10,528 nt of DNA from Desulfobulbaceae bacterium UBA5611 (GTDB taxonomy: Bacteria; Desulfobacterota; Desulfobulbia; Desulfobulbales; Desulfocapsaceae), in assembly GCA_002424635.1 (NCBI GenBank), contig DIKT01000053.1, positions 22,831-33,358 of the forward strand, given 5' to 3'. The position numbers and the translations under genes were made by a program. This document shows positions 6,253 through 10,528 of the stretch, one piece after another. Positions within the stretch are counted from its first letter, which is position 1; each line of letters begins with the position of its first letter. The notes under the pieces are model-generated. The model was not told the DNA's origin, made no database searches, and worked only from the letters and a program-made list of their open reading frames with translations.

Positions 6253-7530
6253 ATGATCAAGCACGTGGTTATTGTCGGTGGCGGCTTTGCCGGCCTGAAT
6301 GCTGCCAAGGAGCTCGGCCATAAGCCGAACGTCCGGATTACCCTGATTGATCGGAGCAATCACCACCTGTTTCAACCCCTGCTCTACCAGGTGGCCATGG
6401 CCGCCCTGAGCCCGGCTGAAATTGCCGTGCCCATCCGTCATATCCTGACCCAATACCATAATATCACGGTGCTGCAGGATGAGGTATGCGACCTGGATCT
6501 TAGCCAGCGCCAGATCAGAGCCCGCAATCATACCCTGGACTACGACTATCTGCTCCTGGCCTGCGGCGCCAATCACTCCTATTTCGGCCACGAAGAATGG
6601 GAAGAGTACGCCCCAGGACTTAAGACCATCGAGCAGGCCACCGAAATCAGGCGGCGGGTGCTGACCGCCTTTGAGGCGGCGGAATGGACCTCTGAGCCGG
6701 CGCAGCTCCGCAAGCTCATGACCTTTGTCATTATCGGCGGTGGTCCGACCGGCGTGGAACTGGCCGGCGCTATCGGCGAGATGAGCCGCTTCACCCTGGC
6801 CCAGGATTTCCGCAATATTAATCCCAAGCTGGCCCATATCATATTAGTTGAGGCTGGGCCCCGCCTTCTCCCCTCTTTTGCGGAGAAGCTGGCGAGAGAT
6901 GCGACAGACGTTCTGGAAAATATTGGGATTGAGGTGCGCACCTCAAGCACCGTCACCGGGGTGGACCAAGACGGGATCACCATCGGCCAGGAGAGGGTGG
7001 AAGCCGCCACCATCCTGTGGGCCGCCGGGGTGCAGGCCTCGGGATTAGGTCGCAAATTAGGAGTAATCACCGACCCGATGGGCCGTGTGCCGGTCGAGCC
7101 GGGCCTCAACCTCAAGGATCACCCCGAGGTCTTTGTCGCCGGCGATCTGGCCCATTTCGCCCACGGCCTCCACACTCCGCTGCCCGGGCTGGCGCCGGTG
7201 GCTCTGCAGCAGGGGCGCTGGATCGCCAAAAACATCTTGCGCCAGCTAGATGGGCAGCCACCTCTGCCTTTTCACTATCTCGATAAAGGTCAGCTGGCCA
7301 CCATCGGGCGCAGCAAGGCCATTATCCAGTGGGGCCGCTTCCGCTCCAGCGGCTTTATTGCCTGGTTCATCTGGCTGATCGTCCATATCTACTATCTGAT
7401 CGGCTTCAAAAACCGGTTATTTGTGACCATGCAATGGGCCTGGTCATTCTTCGGCTTTCATCGGGGGGCCCGGCTCATCATCAACAAGGAGTGGCGTTTC
7501 TTCCGCCCGAACCCTCCTGCTGATCTTTAA
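6253..7530 (+). CDS. ndh: Type II NADH dehydrogenase (NDH-2)
   Basis: This 425-residue flavoprotein belongs to the NDH-2 family. Such enzymes move electrons from NADH to membrane quinone on the cytoplasmic face without pumping protons. The FAD-binding fold opens the protein with VVIVGGGFAGLNAA (GGGFAG at 9-14) and an acidic residue at D33 ending the beta-alpha-beta unit. The second nucleotide motif GGGPTGVELAG (162-172) binds NADH. AGDLAHF (G297-D298) is the FAD-contacting motif near the C-terminal part, followed by the VALQQGRWIAKNI quinone-site helix region. A hydrophobic stretch around 370-390 and an amphipathic tail fit membrane attachment. AGGGGGCG lies just before the ATG. The upstream 112 bp gap is AT-rich near the gene but shows no convincing -35. 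The gene points toward the flavocytochrome b gene 205 bp downstream. Sulfide:quinone reductases share the fold, but their cysteines and sequence style are absent. Confidence 0.93.
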   Translation: MIKHVVIVGGGFAGLNAAKELGHKPNVRITLIDRSNHHLFQPLLYQVAMAALSPAEIAVPIRHILTQYHNITVLQDEVCDLDLSQRQIRARNHTLDYDYLLLACGANHSYFGHEEWEEYAPGLKTIEQATEIRRRVLTAFEAAEWTSEPAQLRKLMTFVIIGGGPTGVELAGAIGEMSRFTLAQDFRNINPKLAHIILVEAGPRLLPSFAEKLARDATDVLENIGIEVRTSSTVTGVDQDGITIGQERVEAATILWAAGVQASGLGRKLGVITDPMGRVPVEPGLNLKDHPEVFVAGDLAHFAHGLHTPLPGLAPVALQQGRWIAKNILRQLDGQPPLPFHYLDKGQLATIGRSKAIIQWGRFRSSGFIAWFIWLIVHIYYLIGFKNRLFVTMQWAWSFFGFHRGARLIINKEWRFFRPNPPADL

Positions 7531-7548
7531 AGGTCCTGGCGGTCTGGT

Positions 7549-7577
7549 TTGACTTTCCGATATTCTCCTGCTATCCT
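7549..7577 (+). promoter_or_regulatory. Sigma-70-like promoter for the flavocytochrome operon
   Basis: TTGACT (7549-7554) and TATCCT (7572-7577) are separated by 17 bases, giving 5/6 and 4/6 matches to the consensus. The site lies after the ndh stop and about 160 bp before the next gene, which would give that operon its own promoter and a leader of about 150 bases. Confidence 0.45.
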
Positions 7578-7629
7578 TCCATCATAATGCGTCCACTTCA
7601 CCTTTAGAGCTCCGGCACGTTTATTCGGC

Positions 7630-7667
7630 GGCAGCCCCAGTCCAGCTGCCCCAAGTTTTACCGGTAA
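7630..7667. repeat. Leader hairpin and 10-bp palindrome before the flavocytochrome gene
   Basis: GGCAGC (7630-7635) and GCTGCC (7645-7650) are perfect inverted copies around 9 bases. TTACCGGTAA (7658-7667) is a perfect 10-base palindrome that follows eight bases later. Both lie between the candidate promoter and the gene start. They could be an operator or an RNA structure; a terminator is unlikely because only TTTT with following A and C bases is seen after the stem. Confidence 0.35.
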
Positions 7668-7735
7668 TGACCCCTAATGCAGAGGATGATGAAATATCGG
7701 CGGGACGGCCTTTTTCTGAGCCGGCAGGAGCAACA

Positions 7736-9052
7736 ATGCGCTATCTCTATTATGGCCTGGCTGTGATTGCTGTCTATCTGTTTTTAACAATGACGCCCCT
7801 GCTTGTTTTGCTGGCCGGGCCCCATATTCCCGGTCGTGGCTTCTGGCGTGAATTATCGGTGGGACTCGGTTTTGCCGGCTTATCAATGATGGGACTGCAG
7901 TTTTTTTTGACCGGCCGCTTTGAGGGGCTCACTTCTCCCTATGGTATTGACGTCGTCTATCACTTCCACCGGGCAATCTCGCTGATCGCCTTCATTTTCC
8001 TGCTCCTGCATCCGGCTATTCTGCTTCTGTCGGCCCCTGCCACCATCGGCCTGTTAAACCCCTTAACGGCACCGGGCTGGATTACCGGCGGCACCATCGC
8101 CTTGTGCACTTTCGCCCTTCTTGTTCTATCCTCTTTATATCGACTGCGGCTGGGGCTCAACTATGAACAATGGCGGCTCTTTCATGGTTATGCTGCGGTA
8201 ACGGCCGTCGCACTGGCTCTATGGCACATGATCGGCGTCAACTATTACCTGCAAGGCCATGTCAACCGCGGACTGTGGATTGCCATCGCCATCACCTGGA
8301 TCATGGCCCTGCTCTATGTCCGGCTCATCAAGCCGCTGCTGATGCGGCACCGACCTTACAGGATCGAGGCGGTCATCAAGGAACGTTGCCAGAGCTGGAC
8401 CTTAGTCCTCCGCCCCGAAGGACTAAAGGGTATGGAGTTTAAACCCGGTCAGTTTGCCTGGCTGACTATCAATAGATCACCGTTCTCCATCCACGAGCAT
8501 CCTTTTTCCTTCTCATCGAGTGCCATGCATCCGGAGCAACTGGCCTTCACCATCAAGGAGCTGGGTGATTTCACGGCCACGATCGGCCGCCTGACTGCGG
8601 GGACTCGTGTTTATGTAGACGGACCTCACGGCAGTTTTATTCCGGACCGCCATACCTTTTCAGGGTATGTCTTTATCGCCGGCGGGGTCGGCATTTCACC
8701 GATCATGAGCATTTTACGCACCTTTGCCGACCGCCATGATCAGCGGCCTCTTCTTTTGTTTTATGGCAATAAGGAATGGTCAGAGGTGACTTTCCGCGAA
8801 GAGCTTGGCCTCTTGCAAGGCCGACTGGACCTGCAAATCGTTCACGTCCTGATCGACCCGCCCGAGGACTGGACGGGAGAGCAGGGCTTTATTAATGCCG
8901 ATATGCTGGGCCGCCACCTGCCGAACAACAGAATGGCCTGTGAATATTTTGTCTGCGGGCCACTCTCCATGCAGCAGGCAATAAAAGAGGCCTTGGAGCA
9001 GTTAGGGATCCGGCCCGAACAGATCCAGTCGGAAAGCTTCAATTTCGTCTAA
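7736..9052 (+). CDS. Ferric-reductase-like transmembrane flavocytochrome b
   Basis: This 438-residue membrane protein combines a haem-b domain with a ferredoxin-reductase-type FAD/NAD(P)H domain, as in ferric reductases and NADPH oxidases. The predicted route is NAD(P)H to FAD to two membrane haems to an acceptor outside the cytoplasm. About six membrane segments occupy residues 5-215. Two pairs of histidines spaced H-x13-H, H78/H92 and H150/H164, are the expected ligands of two stacked b haems. The flavin domain shows HPFSFSS (255-261) and GPHGSF. The nicotinamide part shows GGVGISP (316-322) and CGP (407-409), and the protein ends in the typical ESFNFV. The frame stays open to 7667, but ATG 7736 has AGGAG five bases upstream and begins directly with a membrane segment, so it is preferred. 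The c-type cytochrome gene follows after 9 bp and is a likely electron acceptor. The physiological acceptor (ferric iron, oxygen, periplasmic cytochrome) is not shown by sequence. Confidence 0.92.
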   Translation: MRYLYYGLAVIAVYLFLTMTPLLVLLAGPHIPGRGFWRELSVGLGFAGLSMMGLQFFLTGRFEGLTSPYGIDVVYHFHRAISLIAFIFLLLHPAILLLSAPATIGLLNPLTAPGWITGGTIALCTFALLVLSSLYRLRLGLNYEQWRLFHGYAAVTAVALALWHMIGVNYYLQGHVNRGLWIAIAITWIMALLYVRLIKPLLMRHRPYRIEAVIKERCQSWTLVLRPEGLKGMEFKPGQFAWLTINRSPFSIHEHPFSFSSSAMHPEQLAFTIKELGDFTATIGRLTAGTRVYVDGPHGSFIPDRHTFSGYVFIAGGVGISPIMSILRTFADRHDQRPLLLFYGNKEWSEVTFREELGLLQGRLDLQIVHVLIDPPEDWTGEQGFINADMLGRHLPNNRMACEYFVCGPLSMQQAIKEALEQLGIRPEQIQSESFNFV

Positions 9053-9061
9053 GGAGCAGTC

Positions 9062-9346
9062 ATGCGAGAACGATATGCCATCTACCTGGCCCTGGCGACT
9101 GGCTGCCTCGTCTTTTTGATTACGATGCTGTTTGCTCTTCTGCAATCGCCCGAAATCCTCTCTAGTGCCGTGCAGAAGGGGAGAACGATACCTCATCCCG
9201 TAGCCGACCGCGGGCAATGTGATAACTGCCACGGTCGGGCCGGCATTCAGCCCTATCCGATTCGTCATCTGGGATGGAGTAATGCCAGCTGCCCTAAATG
9301 CCATCTAGCGCCTGACATCGCTGGGTTTTTACCCACTGCCCCATAA
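9062..9346 (+). CDS. Small membrane-anchored di-haem c-type cytochrome
   Basis: This 94-residue protein has two haem c attachment motifs, CDNCH (53-57) and CPKCH (77-81). H45 and H69 lie before each motif and could serve as second axial ligands, giving bis-histidine, low-potential haems. Residues 6-27 are a single hydrophobic segment behind R2 and R4, serving as a signal anchor with the haem part in the periplasm. C15 in ATGC could be read as a weak lipobox, but the hydrophobic stretch continues past it, so an anchor is more likely. The start has AGGAG five bases upstream, and the gene begins 9 bp after the flavocytochrome b gene, so the two are almost certainly cotranscribed. The inferred role is to accept electrons from the b haems and pass them to periplasmic or outer carriers. 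I do not recognise a named family. Confidence 0.82.
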   Translation: MRERYAIYLALATGCLVFLITMLFALLQSPEILSSAVQKGRTIPHPVADRGQCDNCHGRAGIQPYPIRHLGWSNASCPKCHLAPDIAGFLPTAP

Positions 9347-9395
9347 CTCATAGCGTCACTATAAGATCTAACAACAGAACAACCGAGGCAATAAA

Positions 9396-10334
9396 ATGAC
9401 AACAATCATCACCCTTACCATGAATCCGGCCATAGACAAGAGTGCCAGCGTCGGGCAGGTCATTGTCGAAAGAAAGCTTTACTGCCATTCGCCCCAGTTT
9501 GAGCCGGGCGGCGGCGGCATCAATGTCTCCCGTGCGATTCACAAACTGGGCGGCGAATCGACCGCCTTTTTTCCCTGTGGCGGACTGACCGGCCAATATC
9601 TACAGGAACTGTTACAGCAGGAAGGACTTACCTGCCGACCGATTCCAGTTGCAGGCAGGACCAGGGAGAACCTGGCTATCTTTGAAGAATCAAGCGGTCA
9701 GCAGTTTCGATTCGGCATGCCGGGAGCAACTTTGAGCGATCAGGAATGGCACCGCTGCCTCGATGTTCTCGTTGCCCTGGAGGAGAAACCAACTTATATC
9801 GTCGCCAGCGGCAGTCTGCCACCCGGCGTCCCGGATGATTTCTATGCCCGGGTGGCCCGGCTCGGCAAGGAGCTTGGGGCTCTGGTCATTATTGACACCT
9901 CCGGCACCCCCTTGCGCCTAGCCCTGGAGGAAGGGGTCTACCTGATCAAGCCTAATATCAGGGAACTGGGAGAATTGGTCGGCAAAGAACTGGTCAATGA
10001 ATGCAGTCAGCAGGCTTCAAAGGAGCTTGTCCGTTCCGGTAACTGTGCAGTGGTTGCCCTCTCTTTAGGGGCAGCCGGAGTTCTGTTGACCACGGCTGAC
10101 GGCTGTGAACGGCTGCCGACTCCACTGGTACCGATAAAAAGTAAAGTCGGGGCCGGCGACAGCATGGTCGGCGGCATTGTCCTTAGTCTGGCCCGGGGCA
10201 AGGATATACGGGATGCTGTACTGTTCGGCATAGCCGCAGGGGCGGCCGCCGTCATGACGCCCGGTTCGGAGCTGTGCCGCCGGGATGACGCCGAGCGGCT
10301 CTATCGGCAATTAAGTGAAGACAAAATCATCTAA
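9396..10334 (+). CDS. pfkB: 6-phosphofructokinase II, PfkB family
   Basis: This 312-residue cytoplasmic sugar kinase of the ribokinase/PfkB family most closely resembles E. coli PfkB (309 residues), which phosphorylates fructose 6-phosphate to the 1,6-bisphosphate in glycolysis. Residues match that protein along the whole length as I recall it: D14 and K27 for the sugar phosphate, EPGGGGINVSRA (36-47), RFGMPGA, GSLPPGV (139-145), IKPNIRELG for ATP and VGAGDSMVGG near the C-terminus with the catalytic base D255. The related 1-phosphofructokinase and tagatose-6-phosphate kinase cannot be fully excluded, but PGGGGINV and the GAGDSM form favour PfkB. GAGG lies seven bases before the ATG. The gene starts 49 bp after the cytochrome gene on the same strand; it may be read from the same transcript, but it has no obvious functional link to it. 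No intrinsic terminator with a T-run follows. Confidence 0.93.
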   Translation: MTTIITLTMNPAIDKSASVGQVIVERKLYCHSPQFEPGGGGINVSRAIHKLGGESTAFFPCGGLTGQYLQELLQQEGLTCRPIPVAGRTRENLAIFEESSGQQFRFGMPGATLSDQEWHRCLDVLVALEEKPTYIVASGSLPPGVPDDFYARVARLGKELGALVIIDTSGTPLRLALEEGVYLIKPNIRELGELVGKELVNECSQQASKELVRSGNCAVVALSLGAAGVLLTTADGCERLPTPLVPIKSKVGAGDSMVGGIVLSLARGKDIRDAVLFGIAAGAAAVMTPGSELCRRDDAERLYRQLSEDKII

Positions 10335-10347
10335 CCCATGGCAGGCC

Positions 10348-10366
10348 CAAGCATACCAATGCTGGA
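10348..10366 (+). repeat. Weak hairpin after pfkB
   Basis: CCAAGCATACCAATGCTGG can fold as a 7-bp stem with one bulged A and a 4-base loop. It lies 13 bases after the pfkB stop, where a terminator is expected, but no T-run follows. It may be a transcript-end structure or chance. Confidence 0.25.
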
Positions 10367-10461
10367 ATTAACTATGTTCACACCCAATTGATGCCGCCTG
10401 GAGGATATCGCCCATAGCCGTCAGCCGATCCTTTGATTCCTTACTGCAGCAAAAGATAGCT

Positions 10462-10491
10462 CTTACAGAAATACTCGTGAAGTGGTATTAT
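10462..10491 (+). promoter_or_regulatory. Weak promoter-like pair at the right edge
   Basis: CTTACA (10462-10467) and TATTAT (10486-10491) are 18 bases apart, 4/6 and 5/6 matches to sigma-70 consensus. An ATG at 10500 (MEKFPQRFL, open to the edge) would lie almost at the transcript start and has no ribosome site. Any gene it serves lies beyond the window. Confidence 0.2.
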
Positions 10492-10528
10492 TGGCTGCTA
10501 TGGAAAAGTTTCCGCAGCGCTTTCTCAT

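Noticed and set aside
7329..7523. Plus-strand frame inside ndh, and other long frames antisense to the peptidase-ChaN and ndh genes
   Set aside because: They overlap well-supported genes in other frames; the long open antisense frames follow from the codon bias of the real genes.
7667..7735. 23-codon N-terminal extension of the flavocytochrome b
   Set aside because: The ATG at 7667 has no ribosome site, whereas the ATG at 7736 has AGGAG five bases upstream and leads straight into a membrane segment.
1..10528. CRISPR arrays, tRNA or rRNA genes, insertion sequences, toxin-antitoxin or phage genes
   Set aside because: I saw no regularly spaced direct repeats, no tRNA cloverleaf, no transposase or integrase motifs and no phage proteins in the window.
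10500..10528. Start of a gene at the right edge (MEKFPQRFL...), or a gene end on the minus strand (RKLFHSSQ then stop)
   Set aside because: Fewer than 15 codons are visible in either case, with no ribosome site and no family resemblance.

Overview
The window (10,528 bp, moderately GC-rich, bacterial) carries nine supported protein genes, one of them cut by the left edge. Gene content and sequence style suggest a Gram-negative anaerobe or facultative anaerobe of the Desulfobacterota type: tandem CheW proteins, an UmuDC pair, an M1-like peptidase/ChaN/PDZ fusion, type II NADH dehydrogenase, a ferric-reductase-like flavocytochrome b with a small c-type cytochrome, and PfkB. This placement is inferred from overall character, not from a marker gene.

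Left region (1-2735, all minus strand). A CheW gene (64-588) overlaps by 14 bp the start of a second CheW-like gene that runs off the left edge, so this is the head of a chemotaxis-type operon. A 420 bp non-coding stretch (589-1008) separates it from umuDC. That stretch contains a long inverted repeat just upstream of cheW and two smaller ones. umuD and umuC (2735-1009) form a compact SOS mutagenesis operon for translesion DNA polymerase V. A short palindrome sits immediately in front of umuD and is a candidate operator.

Middle region (2736-6140). A 321 bp divergent intergenic region leads to a 1027-residue exported protein on the plus strand. It joins a gluzincin (M1-like) peptidase domain, a ChaN/TIKI-type domain and a C-terminal PDZ domain. 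It starts at TTG behind a strong Shine-Dalgarno sequence.

Right region (6253-10334, all plus strand). This is a redox block: type II NADH:quinone dehydrogenase, then a membrane ferric-reductase-like protein (four haem-ligating histidines in two H-x13-H pairs plus an FAD/NAD module), then, 9 bp downstream, a membrane-anchored two-CxxCH cytochrome. The last two genes look like one operon that could carry electrons from NAD(P)H across the membrane to periplasmic c-haems. A pfkB-type phosphofructokinase follows 49 bp later. The final 194 bp hold no gene I can support, only a weak promoter-like signal at the right edge.

The best candidates for something little described are the flavocytochrome b/di-haem cytochrome pair and the three-domain peptidase-ChaN-PDZ protein. 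Neither amounts to clear evidence of an entirely new system.
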